64,000 nt of DNA from Rhizobium leguminosarum. GTDB taxonomy: Bacteria; Pseudomonadota; Alphaproteobacteria; Rhizobiales; Rhizobiaceae. The notes under the pieces were generated by a model. That model had not been told where the DNA came from. It did no database searches and was given only the letters and a program-made list of their open reading frames with translations. Position numbers and translations under genes: made by a program. This document shows positions 1 through 7,622 of the stretch, one piece after another; position 1 is the stretch's first letter; each line of letters begins with the position of its first letter. The stretch covers positions 4,180,501 to 4,244,500 of the forward strand of contig NZ_JAGIOR010000001.1 of assembly GCF_017876795.1 (NCBI RefSeq), written 5' to 3'.

Positions 1-317
1 CCAATGCTGCGACGCTCAGAGGAAAGGCCATGTGCTATGCTTTCAAGGTAATGCCAACGTGGCCCGAATATGTACTCACGTGACCTGAATGGCAAATGAA
101 TGCGCTGTAACGCAGGGCATTTAGAACCATTCTCGACCGTTGGCGGCAGCCGGTGTCAGCTGCTGAAAACCGCTGCCGCGGCAGGCTTCGGCGACCCTCT
201 CCGCATCGGAAAAATTCCTTCGACCTTAGACATGCCGGAATTGCGATCGCAGCTTCTACCGGCCGGCTGAAACTGTTATGTCCTTGCTGTTTCCGCATTC
301 AGGCCATTTCAGCACCA
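1..317. other. Left-edge non-coding stretch
   Basis: No convincing gene is seen here. Reading frames open on both strands, but their composition is arginine-rich and lacks a ribosome site, as expected of shadow frames in GC-rich DNA. It probably holds the promoter of the downstream transporter. Confidence 0.4.
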
Positions 318-1541
318 ATGCCAAATTCCTTCCGCTTTCGCTCGGCGCAGATGGTCACCGTGCTTGCCATCACCCAGCTGATCGGCTGGGGTACGACGTT
401 CGACATGCTCGGGGTCATGGGCCGCGTCGCGGCGCCTGCTCTCGGCTTGGCGAACGAGGTCGCGTTTGCCGGCCTGACGATCATGATGATGGTCAGCGCC
501 ATCGTTGGTCCCGCGACCGGCCGCTGGCTCTCCCGTTACGGCGCCGCCCGAGTGCTCTCGGCCGCCTCACTAACCTTTGCGCTTGGCCTGCTTCTGCTTT
601 CCGCCGCAAACGGCATCGTGCTTTATGCCGCCGCCTGGGTCGTCATCGGCATTGGCGGCGCCTGTGGCCTTTCGGCACCGGCCTATACGGCCGTCGTCGA
701 ACGCGAAGGGGCGAACGGCAAACGCGTCATCGCCATTCTCATGCTGTTCACCGGGCTTTCGAGCGCCATCTTCTGGCCGATCCTCAGCCTGCTCAACGAG
801 ACGCTCGGCTGGCGCGCCACCTTTCTCGTCTGCGCGGCGCTGCAACTCTTCGTCTGCCTGCCGCTGCATCTTTTCGCTCTGCCGAAACCGATCGTGACGC
901 AGGCCGACGGCGGCGGGGCAGAAATTGCGCCGGTGCCGCTGTCGAAGGCGGCGCGGCGCAAAGCCTTCCTGCTGATTGCCGCGGCGACGACGATCTCGAC
1001 CTTCATCACCTTCGGCATCTCGCCATCGCTGCTCGAAATCTTCCGCCAGTCCGGCGCCTCGCCGGCCTTCGCCCTGCAGCTCGGCTCGGCACGCGGCATC
1101 CTCGGCATCTCGGCGCGTTTCCTCGACATGCTGCTCGGCCGGCGCGGCAACCCCATGCTCAGCGCGGCCATGGGCATCGGCCTGATGATGATCAGTTTCC
1201 TGATCATGCTGGCCGCCGGTCCGTCGACACACCTGCTCGTCACCTTCGTACTGCTCTACGGCTTCGGCGCCGGCGTCATGACCGTCGCCCGCGCGCTTCT
1301 GCCGCTGGCGCTGTTTTCGCCCGCCGAATACGGCCTGCAATCGGCCCGGCTGTCGCTGCCGCAAAACCTCGCCAACGCCATCGCCCCCGTCATCTTCACC
1401 GCCATCCTCGACCGTGGCGGCACCGGCCCGGCCCTCGTCGCCTGCGCCGTTCTCGCCGCCTTGTCGCTGAGTTTTGTGCTGATGTCGATGGCGGTGGTGC
1501 GCGGCGCCCACGCATCGCAGCCGAGCCCGGTCGTCCCGTGA
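318..1541 (+). CDS. MFS transporter
   Basis: A 407-residue major facilitator superfamily protein of the inner membrane, with about twelve hydrophobic segments starting at residue 10. A short basic stretch (GRWLSRYGAARV) lies between TM2 and TM3, where MFS carriers have their signature loop. The substrate cannot be told from sequence. I chose the ATG at 318 because it sits about ten residues before TM1. The frame stays open upstream to a GTG at 153, but that extension is arginine- and cysteine-rich and does not look like protein. No strong Shine-Dalgarno sequence precedes 318. The gene stands alone, followed by a 284-base gap and genes on the opposite strand. Confidence 0.85.
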   Translation: MPNSFRFRSAQMVTVLAITQLIGWGTTFDMLGVMGRVAAPALGLANEVAFAGLTIMMMVSAIVGPATGRWLSRYGAARVLSAASLTFALGLLLLSAANGIVLYAAAWVVIGIGGACGLSAPAYTAVVEREGANGKRVIAILMLFTGLSSAIFWPILSLLNETLGWRATFLVCAALQLFVCLPLHLFALPKPIVTQADGGGAEIAPVPLSKAARRKAFLLIAAATTISTFITFGISPSLLEIFRQSGASPAFALQLGSARGILGISARFLDMLLGRRGNPMLSAAMGIGLMMISFLIMLAAGPSTHLLVTFVLLYGFGAGVMTVARALLPLALFSPAEYGLQSARLSLPQNLANAIAPVIFTAILDRGGTGPALVACAVLAALSLSFVLMSMAVVRGAHASQPSPVVP

Positions 1542-1825
1542 GAGCCCGAACCTGACAAGTCAGCCATTCTTAATCTGTCTTGATTATCATCACCATCAGG
1601 ACGAGAGCGGCTTTCCGTCCGCGCATCGCAAACTGTTGCGGCCATCGACGATGAGCGCAGCCACTTTTGGCCAATCTTTTGAATCGCTTGCCAGCGCTTT
1701 CTCGAAAGTTGAGTCCGGCGGCTCAACAGTTGAGTGAGCTTCGGGGCCAACCCCGCTCCAGAAAATCATTCCTCCATCTGAAATATCAAATGGAATGTGG
1801 CATGGCAGCCGGACGCTTGCGAGAT

Positions 1826-2131
1826 TCAAAGCGGCTGCGTCACCGCCGTGCGGCTGTCGTAATCAGCGGCGATGCGCTTTTCCCGCAGCGGTCGCACGCG
1901 CTCGATCGAGAGCTGATAATCGGGATGAGCCTTATAGGCGGCAAGGGCCGCCTCGTCGTCGAATTCGCCGTAGACCACGAGATCGATCTCGGTGCCCAGT
2001 TGATCGGTCTTCACATTGGTGCCGATTTCCAGCAACCGCGCATGCGGAATGCCGGTCAGAATCGAAAGCCCGGCCCTCACCTCCTGCAGATGTTCCTCCT
2101 GCACGGTGAAGAAGACGATATGGCGGATCAC
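1826..2131 (-). CDS. Dabb-domain stress-responsive A/B barrel protein
   Basis: A 101-residue single Dabb (stress-responsive alpha/beta barrel) domain, a ferredoxin-like dimeric fold. It opens with IRHIVFF and carries the typical LVVYGEFDDEAALAAYKAHPDY segment in two halves, with the conserved pattern of hydrophobic beta strands. The start is taken as GTG at 2131, preceded by AGGAG seven bases upstream; the frame runs further upstream but that part is not protein-like. Members are stress-linked or act as small ligand-binding enzymes in various pathways; no specific role can be inferred here. It lies 20 bases downstream of the endolysin-like gene on the same strand and may share its transcript. 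Confidence 0.8.
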   Translation of the reverse strand: MIRHIVFFTVQEEHLQEVRAGLSILTGIPHARLLEIGTNVKTDQLGTEIDLVVYGEFDDEAALAAYKAHPDYQLSIERVRPLREKRIAADYDSRTAVTQPL

Positions 2132-2151
2132 GCGGAAGCTCCTGTCAAGTT

Positions 2152-2838
2152 TCAGAGGGTCAGCCGCGCGATAACACGCAAGCCCCAGGCCTTCAACCGT
2201 GCGAACATGCCATGCGGGGCATCCGGACGTATCGCCGCAGCGAAGGCGATGGCGTAAGCCGCGAGCTTTTCCGCCCGGTCGGTGCCGTTGACGATGCGGC
2301 GCGCGTTCACCCAATCCTCTGTCGTCAAGTTCAGGTGATCGGCGAGCTTGTGGCCGGTAAAGCTGCCCTGCAGCATGCCTTCGATCAGGATCGTCACCGC
2401 CGCCTCCATCTCCATCGCCCGGTCAGGATCAGCGACGAGGTCGATGCCCGTCAGCGTGCTCATCGCCTCATAGTTCCGCTTGTGAGTGAGCTGTACTAGG
2501 CCGCGTCCGAGCCAGCTGCGGCCATCCTCGTCCGGCCGCCAGTAAGGCGTTTTCACCCAGGAAAGCTTGCCTGCGACAAAGGCCGTCTCCAGGATCTCGA
2601 CCGCGCGTGTATCGCCTTGCGCCAGCGTCTCGCGCACCGGCTGCATCGTATAGGCGGTCTCATGGTAAGCGGTTGCGAGGATATAGGCGAGCCACCGCCG
2701 ATCGGCATGGGGAAAGCGCTCTTCCCAGGCGTCTATAATCGCCGTGATGCCCGCTACCTGAGGATGCGTCATCTCTCCTTTGAAGAGCTGGTCCCGCACC
2801 GTATCGAAAAAGAAACCTCGGTCCATGTGGACAACCAT
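2152..2838 (-). CDS. GH19 chitinase/endolysin-like protein
   Basis: A 228-residue protein resembling glycoside hydrolase family 19 endolysins. The acid Glu candidate lies in AYHETAYTM (Glu about residue 60), and the family motif GRGLVQLTHKRNYEAM follows near residue 113, both diagnostic of the GH19 lysozyme-like fold. No signal peptide is seen, so export would need a holin or lysis; peptidoglycan cleavage is therefore inferred from family only. The ATG at 2838 has AGGAAG six bases upstream, which favours it over the internal ATG four codons later. No phage genes surround it: neighbours are a Dabb protein and a 43-residue open frame. It could be a domesticated phage lysin or a cell-wall remodelling enzyme. 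Confidence 0.75.
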   Translation of the reverse strand: MVVHMDRGFFFDTVRDQLFKGEMTHPQVAGITAIIDAWEERFPHADRRWLAYILATAYHETAYTMQPVRETLAQGDTRAVEILETAFVAGKLSWVKTPYWRPDEDGRSWLGRGLVQLTHKRNYEAMSTLTGIDLVADPDRAMEMEAAVTILIEGMLQGSFTGHKLADHLNLTTEDWVNARRIVNGTDRAEKLAAYAIAFAAAIRPDAPHGMFARLKAWGLRVIARLTL

Positions 2839-2874
2839 TCCGCGCTTCCTAGAAATATCGTGGTTAAAACCGTC

Positions 2875-2905
2875 TTAATCGATTAAAATCTATTTAATCG
2901 TTTAA
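2875..2905. promoter_or_regulatory. Paired TTAATCG(A/T)TTAA sites upstream of endolysin-like gene
   Basis: Two near-identical 12-base palindromes, TTAATCGATTAA (2875-2886) and TTAATCGTTTAA (2894-2905), lie 19 bases apart centre to centre in a strongly AT-rich stretch between the endolysin-like gene and the divergent small gene. Further TTAA words occur at 2863 and 2911. The layout suggests a tandem operator for an unidentified regulator. Confidence 0.45.
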
Positions 2906-2994
2906 AGTGTTTAAGCCACTGATTTACACGCCTTTTGTCTTGTGCAATGCATCTTCTTGCCCTGAAGCCTTACCACAAAACGAGGAGACTTCCG

Positions 2995-3126
2995 ATGCAG
3001 ACGCCCGCCACTACGCAAACCACCATTCCCCAGCACGTCGTCGACCAGATGGAAAATGAATGGCGCCAGATTCGCCCTGAACGGGAAAATCCGCGCCCGG
3101 CCCAGCAGCCTCAACAACAACGCTGA
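2995..3126 (+). CDS. Small hypothetical protein (43 aa)
   Basis: I do not recognise this 43-residue product. It has a Thr/Gln-rich start, a short acidic/basic middle (VVDQMENEWRQIRPE) and a Pro/Gln tail. The case for a real gene is the ribosome site GAGGAG seven bases before the ATG at 2995 and the AT-rich, promoter-like DNA upstream shared with the divergent endolysin-like gene. It is soluble, with no membrane segment or cysteine. Confidence 0.5.
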   Translation: MQTPATTQTTIPQHVVDQMENEWRQIRPERENPRPAQQPQQQR

Positions 3127-3228
3127 TATACGATCGAGCGCCGTCCAGCGCCCGATCAAGGCCCCCGGCCAATCAATCGTGGCCGGGTGAATTCTTCACG
3201 GCTGCAATCGAACATCCCAGCCCGCCCC

Positions 3229-3789
3229 TCATTGCATCACGGCATCGAGCCGCTTCGCCAGCGTTTCCACAGATCGGGTGAAAACCGTTATGTCGTCCAG
3301 CGCCCGCGACAGTACCAGTGCGCCTTGAATGCCGGCGACGCCCGCCTCGGCCAGCGCCTGCGCCTCCTCCTCTGCACAGCCTGCCCGCATCAACGCCGAA
3401 CGCAGGGCGTCGATCCAGCGAATGAAATAATCGCCGATTGCTGGCGAAAATCGTTCCCGGGTCTCATCAAGCGCGAAGGCGCCGACGAGGCAGATGCGCC
3501 GGCCGGAGCGAAAATAATCGTTCACATGCGTCCACATCGCCGCGACCGCCTGACGAGCGTCGTCCCTTCTTAGCGGCTGATAGATCGCATATTCGAACCA
3601 GGCATCGACATCGGCGAGCACGGCACCCGCCATCTCCTCCTTGCCACCGGGAAAGAAGTGATAAAGACTGCCCTTGCCGATGCCGGTGCGTTCGGTGATG
3701 CGGCTGAGCGACGTGGCCTCATAGCCGAGTTCGCGGAAGATTTCCCCCAGCAACGGCACGATATCGGCGCGTTCGTAGACGGTCTTCAC
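3229..3789 (-). CDS. TetR/AcrR-family transcriptional regulator
   Basis: A 186-residue TetR-type repressor. The N-terminal helix-turn-helix spans about residues 8-50 (the core TSLSRITERTGIGKGSLYHF is typical), followed by an all-helical ligand-binding domain with a C-terminal TetR_C-like segment. The start is GTG at 3789, with AAGGA upstream. It is the second gene of a two-gene unit, 26 bases after the DUF1348 gene, so it probably controls that gene and itself through the inverted repeat at 4305-4322. The inducer is unknown. Confidence 0.88.
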   Translation of the reverse strand: MKTVYERADIVPLLGEIFRELGYEATSLSRITERTGIGKGSLYHFFPGGKEEMAGAVLADVDAWFEYAIYQPLRRDDARQAVAAMWTHVNDYFRSGRRICLVGAFALDETRERFSPAIGDYFIRWIDALRSALMRAGCAEEEAQALAEAGVAGIQGALVLSRALDDITVFTRSVETLAKRLDAVMQ

Positions 3790-3815
3790 CGGCGGAGTTC
3801 CTTGCCTGGTTTGCG

Positions 3816-4277
3816 TCAGAGGCCGAGTTCGCTCAGACCGGGATGATCGTCCGGCCGCCGGCCGAGCGGCCAGCGGTACTGGCGTTCCGATTCCCGAATC
3901 GGCAGGTCGTTGATGCAGGCGAAGCGGCGCTGCATCAGACCGGCGGCATCGAATTCCCAGTTCTCATTGCCGTAGGAGCGGAACCAGTTGCCGCTATCGT
4001 CGCGCCACTCATAGGCGAAGCGCACGGCGATGCGATCATCGGTGAAGGCCCAGATCTCCTTGATCAGCCGGTAGTCCAATTCCTTGGCCCATTTGCGGGT
4101 GAGGAAGGCGACGATCTCGCCCCGACCGTTGACGAATTCGGCCCGGTTCCGCCAGCGGCTGTCCGGCGTATAGACGAGCGAGACGCGCTCTGGATCGCGG
4201 CTGTTCCAGCCGTCCTCGGCAAGGCGGACTTTTCGGGTGGCGGTCTCAAGGATGAAGGGTGGGACGAGGCTAGACAT
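3816..4277 (-). CDS. DUF1348 (SnoaL-like, NTF2-fold) protein
   Basis: A 153-residue DUF1348 protein with the NTF2/SnoaL-like cone fold. The highly conserved family stretches [20 protein letters not shown] and [20 protein letters not shown] are easy to see. Members are usually paired with TetR regulators, as here, and often annotated as nuclear transport factor 2 family proteins; no reaction is established. The ATG at 4277 follows AGGAG with a five-base gap. It leads a DUF1348-TetR operon whose start region carries TGTACTGA half-sites. Confidence 0.85.
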   Translation of the reverse strand: MSSLVPPFILETATRKVRLAEDGWNSRDPERVSLVYTPDSRWRNRAEFVNGRGEIVAFLTRKWAKELDYRLIKEIWAFTDDRIAVRFAYEWRDDSGNWFRSYGNENWEFDAAGLMQRRFACINDLPIRESERQYRWPLGRRPDDHPGLSELGL

Positions 4278-4286
4278 GGGCGCTCC

Positions 4287-4322
4287 TGTACTGAATGGTT
4301 ATTCTTGTACTGATCGGTACAA
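4287..4322. promoter_or_regulatory. TetR-type operator upstream of DUF1348-tetR operon
   Basis: An 18-base inverted repeat, TTGTACTGATCGGTACAA (4305-4322), pairs at eight of nine positions. A further TGTACTGA half-site lies at 4287-4294, next to the ribosome site of the DUF1348 gene. Size, symmetry and place fit an operator for the TetR protein encoded by the second gene of this operon. Confidence 0.6.
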
Positions 4323-4384
4323 TTGTTGCAAGATGCCAAGGCAACGTTTTGCCGCAGAGGTCGAGATGCAGCCAAGCGGCTCCC

Positions 4385-5338
4385 TCACCCGCGGGAACGG
4401 CGCGCCAGATCGGCGCTCTCCTTGTTCCATCGCAGCGGCAGAGCATCCGGACGAAACACGATCTCTTCCGGCGAGAAACGCCACAGCCTTTCCGCCCGTT
4501 GAAAGCTTCCGATTTCGGGCGAATCCAGCAGCACCTCGACCTTTCCGGTCATCTGCAGCAGGTCGCCGGTTTCAAAATCGATGAAGACCAGACCGGCCTT
4601 CGGGTTGACGAGGAAATTGCCGAGGGTGTTGAAGAACCGATTGCCGGAAAAATCGGGAATGGTCAGCACGCCGTCGGCACTGAGACGGACGAAGCCGGCA
4701 TCGCCGCCGCGATGGGAGACGTCCACCTGCCGCGCGCCATCCTCGCGATCGACATAGGAGGCGACGAAGAATGTATCGGCACCCTCGATCATCTGCCGCA
4801 TGCGATGGTCGAGTTGACCGGAATGTAGCGCCGCCACCGCTGTCGGCCTATCGGGATCGCGGACAAAGACGAAGGAGCGGGGCTGGATATATTGCGGGCA
4901 ATTGCCGAAGCTCTGGCCGACGCGCACGCGGAAAGCTTCGGCATCCGTTCTGCGGATCACGCCGTTCAGCCGGTTGCGCCGCCGGGTCTCGAGTTGGATG
5001 CCGAGCATCGCGATCGCGTTGCCATCCTCCATGCCGGTATCGGCGGGATCGGCCAGGTCGCGCCGCAGGTCGACATCCAGGATCTCCGGATCCCGCGAGG
5101 ACATGAAGCCCGGTCGCTCAGCCCGCACCGTCGCCCAGACATCGCCTTTGGCATCGACGGCGCCGAGCACGACAAAAGGCAGCATTGGAAAGAAAGTGCG
5201 GTGCTGCTCCGGCATCGCCTTGCCGACGAAATTACGCCCGGGTCCGTCCATGCGTTCGACCACCCCGACGCTGCGCTGCATGGCGAGTTCACCCTGATGC
5301 CAGGGTGATGTGTCGTCCTGTCTTGTCTGCTCCAACAT
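4385..5338 (-). CDS. Pyridoxamine-5-phosphate-oxidase-like FMN-binding protein
   Basis: A 317-residue flavin-binding split-barrel protein of the pyridoxamine 5-phosphate oxidase-like superfamily. The barrel covers roughly residues 35-290, with the segment FLVNPKAGLVFIDFETGDLLQMTGKVEVL typical of the FMN-binding strands read in two parts. The substrate is unknown; PPOX-like proteins reduce F420, FMN or haem-type ligands. The start is ATG at 5338 with AGGAG six bases upstream; a GTG one codon earlier is also possible. It sits 59 bases downstream of the glutathione transferase gene on the same strand, so the two probably form an operon facing the divergent LysR regulator. Confidence 0.8.
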   Translation of the reverse strand: MLEQTRQDDTSPWHQGELAMQRSVGVVERMDGPGRNFVGKAMPEQHRTFFPMLPFVVLGAVDAKGDVWATVRAERPGFMSSRDPEILDVDLRRDLADPADTGMEDGNAIAMLGIQLETRRRNRLNGVIRRTDAEAFRVRVGQSFGNCPQYIQPRSFVFVRDPDRPTAVAALHSGQLDHRMRQMIEGADTFFVASYVDREDGARQVDVSHRGGDAGFVRLSADGVLTIPDFSGNRFFNTLGNFLVNPKAGLVFIDFETGDLLQMTGKVEVLLDSPEIGSFQRAERLWRFSPEEIVFRPDALPLRWNKESADLARRSRG

Positions 5339-5397
5339 CACCGTCTCCTTGCGTGATCATTTGGGAAACCGGGACGGTGATCCGTCCCGGCGACGTC

Positions 5398-6009
5398 TCA
5401 TGCGGCAAGGCCGATCTTCGTCTTGCGAAAGCCGACGAAACCCGGCAACGCCTCGATGCGCGCGAGCCAGGCGCGGACGTTTGGATAGGCCGAGAGATCG
5501 ACATTGCCCTCCGGCGCATTGGCGATGTAGCTGTAGAGCGCGACGTCGGCGATCACCGGATTGTCGCCGAGCAGGAAATTGCGGTCGGCGAGTTCCGCCT
5601 CGATCAGCGCGAGAATGCGGTGCGCCCTGGTGATCACCTCCGCAGTGCGGAAATCGGCGCCGAAGACGGTCACCAAGCGAGCAGCGCACACCCCATAGGC
5701 GATTTCGCCTGATGCAACCGACAGCCATTTCTGTATTCGCGCCGCGGCCAATGCCTCTTCCGGCAGCCAGTCGGTACGGCCATATTTACGCGCGAGATAG
5801 ACGAGGATGGCAGAGGAATCGGCAATGACCGTGCCATCGTCATCAAGTACCGGCACCTGGCCAAAGGGATTAAGCTTCAGAAACTCCGGCGCTTTGTGGG
5901 CGCCAGCCGCCAGATCGAGCTCGACCAGTTCATAGGGCACGCCAAGCAACGACAGAAACAGGTGAACCCGGTGCGAATGGCCGGATAGCGGATGATGGTA
6001 GAGTTTCAT
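5398..6009 (-). CDS. Glutathione S-transferase family protein
   Basis: A 203-residue cytosolic glutathione transferase. The thioredoxin-like N-domain (residues 1-78) starts [15 protein letters not shown] and contains the glutathione-contact motifs [13 protein letters not shown] and [14 protein letters not shown]. The all-helical C-domain follows, with the conserved [13 protein letters not shown] capping motif. The nucleophile-activating residue is probably the Ser at position 9. The ATG at 6009 has AGAGGAA upstream. It leads an operon with the PPOX-like gene and is divergent from a LysR gene, which probably regulates it. A role in detoxifying electrophiles is inferred from the family. Confidence 0.88.
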   Translation of the reverse strand: MKLYHHPLSGHSHRVHLFLSLLGVPYELVELDLAAGAHKAPEFLKLNPFGQVPVLDDDGTVIADSSAILVYLARKYGRTDWLPEEALAAARIQKWLSVASGEIAYGVCAARLVTVFGADFRTAEVITRAHRILALIEAELADRNFLLGDNPVIADVALYSYIANAPEGNVDLSAYPNVRAWLARIEALPGFVGFRKTKIGLAA

Positions 6010-6142
6010 GATGGTTTCCTCTGGTTAACGGGCCGCGTTGCCGATGGCCGCTTCGAACCATCTGCGCATAATTTTGCCTTCCATTTTGGTGCAGTAGAGT
6101 GCTATTCTGGAAAGGTATATTCCCAATTTATGGAAGGATAAA

Positions 6143-7042
6143 ATGGACCGCCTCGACGCCATGACCGTGCTTCTTGCCGTGGTCGAACAGGGCAGCCTGT
6201 CGGCCGCCTCCCGGCATCTGCGGTCCCCTCTGGCAACTGTCAGCCGCAAGGTTTCCGAACTGGAAGCACATCTGAACGCCCAGTTGCTCCAGAGAACCAA
6301 CCGGAAGGTCGCGCTGACGGAGGCCGGCCGCTCCTATGTGGAGGCGGCGCGGGAAATTCTCGATCGGGTGGAAGAGGCAGAACGGGCGGCCGCCGGTGAA
6401 TACAGCGCGCCGAAGGGCGAGTTGACGATGACTGCGCCGATCGTCTTCGGGCGGCTGCATGTTTTGCCTGTCGTGGTGGATTTCCCGAAGGCCTACCCCG
6501 ACATCAATCTGCGGCTGATGCTTGGTGACCGGCTGTCCAACCTCGTCGAAGATCATATCGATGTGGCGCTCCGGATCGGCAACCTGCCGGACAGCAACCT
6601 GATCGCCACCAGGCTCGGCGCAATCCGCCGGACGGCCTATGCCAGCCCGGATTATCTGACGCGGCACGTCGCACCTCAGCAGCCAGGCGATCTCACCGCA
6701 CATGACTGCGTCACCTTCGAGGCCATGGCCTCGACGCTGAGTTGGACATTCACCGAGGGAAAACGCGATCTCATCGTGCCGATCCGCTCACGGCTTGCCG
6801 TCAACACCGCCGAGGCTGCGGTCGATGCGGCGGTCGCCGGTCTCGGCATCACCCGGGTACTTTCCTACCAGGCCGCACACGCTGAGATGGCAGGCCTGCT
6901 CACGCCGCTGCTTGTCGATTTCGAACCGCCGCCGGCACCGGTGCATCTCGTCTATCCCGCGCAGGGATTGGTGCCGCTGAAATTGCGGGCGCTCATCGAT
7001 TTCGCCACGCCGCGCCTGCGCGCGACGCTGAACAGATCTTAG
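6143..7042 (+). CDS. LysR-family transcriptional regulator
   Basis: A 299-residue LysR regulator. The winged helix-turn-helix lies at about residues 3-62 (SLSAASRHLRSPLATVSRKV), with a periplasmic-binding-like effector domain from residue 90. It is divergent from the glutathione transferase gene across 133 bases, the usual arrangement for a LysR protein and its target. The effector is unknown. Its stop codon overlaps that of the convergent DUF983 gene by four bases (TTAG). Confidence 0.9.
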   Translation: MDRLDAMTVLLAVVEQGSLSAASRHLRSPLATVSRKVSELEAHLNAQLLQRTNRKVALTEAGRSYVEAAREILDRVEEAERAAAGEYSAPKGELTMTAPIVFGRLHVLPVVVDFPKAYPDINLRLMLGDRLSNLVEDHIDVALRIGNLPDSNLIATRLGAIRRTAYASPDYLTRHVAPQQPGDLTAHDCVTFEAMASTLSWTFTEGKRDLIVPIRSRLAVNTAEAAVDAAVAGLGITRVLSYQAAHAEMAGLLTPLLVDFEPPPAPVHLVYPAQGLVPLKLRALIDFATPRLRATLNRS

Positions 7043-7407
7043 GCGAGTTTGCCCTCTTCCGCCTTGTAGAAATACTGACTGGCGACCAGCCAGCCCTTCA
7101 GCGGCCGCAGCGGCGGTATGCAGGTGGCGAGCATGAAGGGGCCTGTGACCAGAAGCTGCACCCAGATCGGCGCCGTGAAAGCGACCTCCAGCCAGACGCC
7201 GAGCAGCACGCTCGGTATGCAAGCAAAGCAGATGACGAAAAAAGCCGGACCATCAGCCGGATCGGCGAAGGAATAATCGAGGCCACAGGCCTCGCATTCC
7301 GGCTGCAAGGTCAGGAAACCCTTGAACATATGGCCCTGGCCGCAGCGGGGGCAACGTCCCCTAATGCCGGTCTGCAGCGGAGGGAGCGGGGGATAGTCGG
7401 TCTCCAT
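7039..7407 (-). CDS. DUF983 membrane protein
   Basis: A 122-residue DUF983 protein. A zinc-ribbon-like N-terminus has paired cysteines in RCPRCGQGHM and CEACGLDY, followed by two transmembrane segments (from ADGPAFFVICFACIPSVLLG and the following FTAPIWVQLLVTGPF stretch). DUF983 genes are common near cytochrome oxidase genes in alphaproteobacteria, but no such genes are in this window and its function is unknown. I chose the ATG at 7407, eight bases after GAGGTG; a GTG three codons earlier is possible. It is convergent with the LysR gene, overlapping it by four bases. Confidence 0.85.
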   Translation of the reverse strand: METDYPPLPPLQTGIRGRCPRCGQGHMFKGFLTLQPECEACGLDYSFADPADGPAFFVICFACIPSVLLGVWLEVAFTAPIWVQLLVTGPFMLATCIPPLRPLKGWLVASQYFYKAEEGKLA

Positions 7408-7622
7408 GATAATCACACCTCATTTTGTGCAGGCACCAAGCCAATCAATACCCAACAATGTATGCATTCAATATAAATACATTGCAGTTACATTGCCAGT
7501 CAACTCGTCAGAATGTCGCAGATTTCCGCAGGCCGGGCCGACCGCGGATTGCGCAGACATAATTTGAAGGGGTCGCAAGGGCCGATAGCTTGCCTGAAGG
7601 GCTCAGCTGCGTCGTTGCCGGG

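Noticed and set aside
35..298. Open frame of 87 codons on the minus strand at the left edge
   Set aside because: Arg/Cys-rich, no ribosome site, no family likeness; typical antisense shadow in GC-rich DNA.
1596..1829. Minus-strand frame of 77 codons after the Dabb gene (TTGA overlap)
   Set aside because: Only a TTG start overlapping the Dabb stop, or an ATG with GGAGG one base away; composition not clearly protein-like. Could be revisited if conserved.
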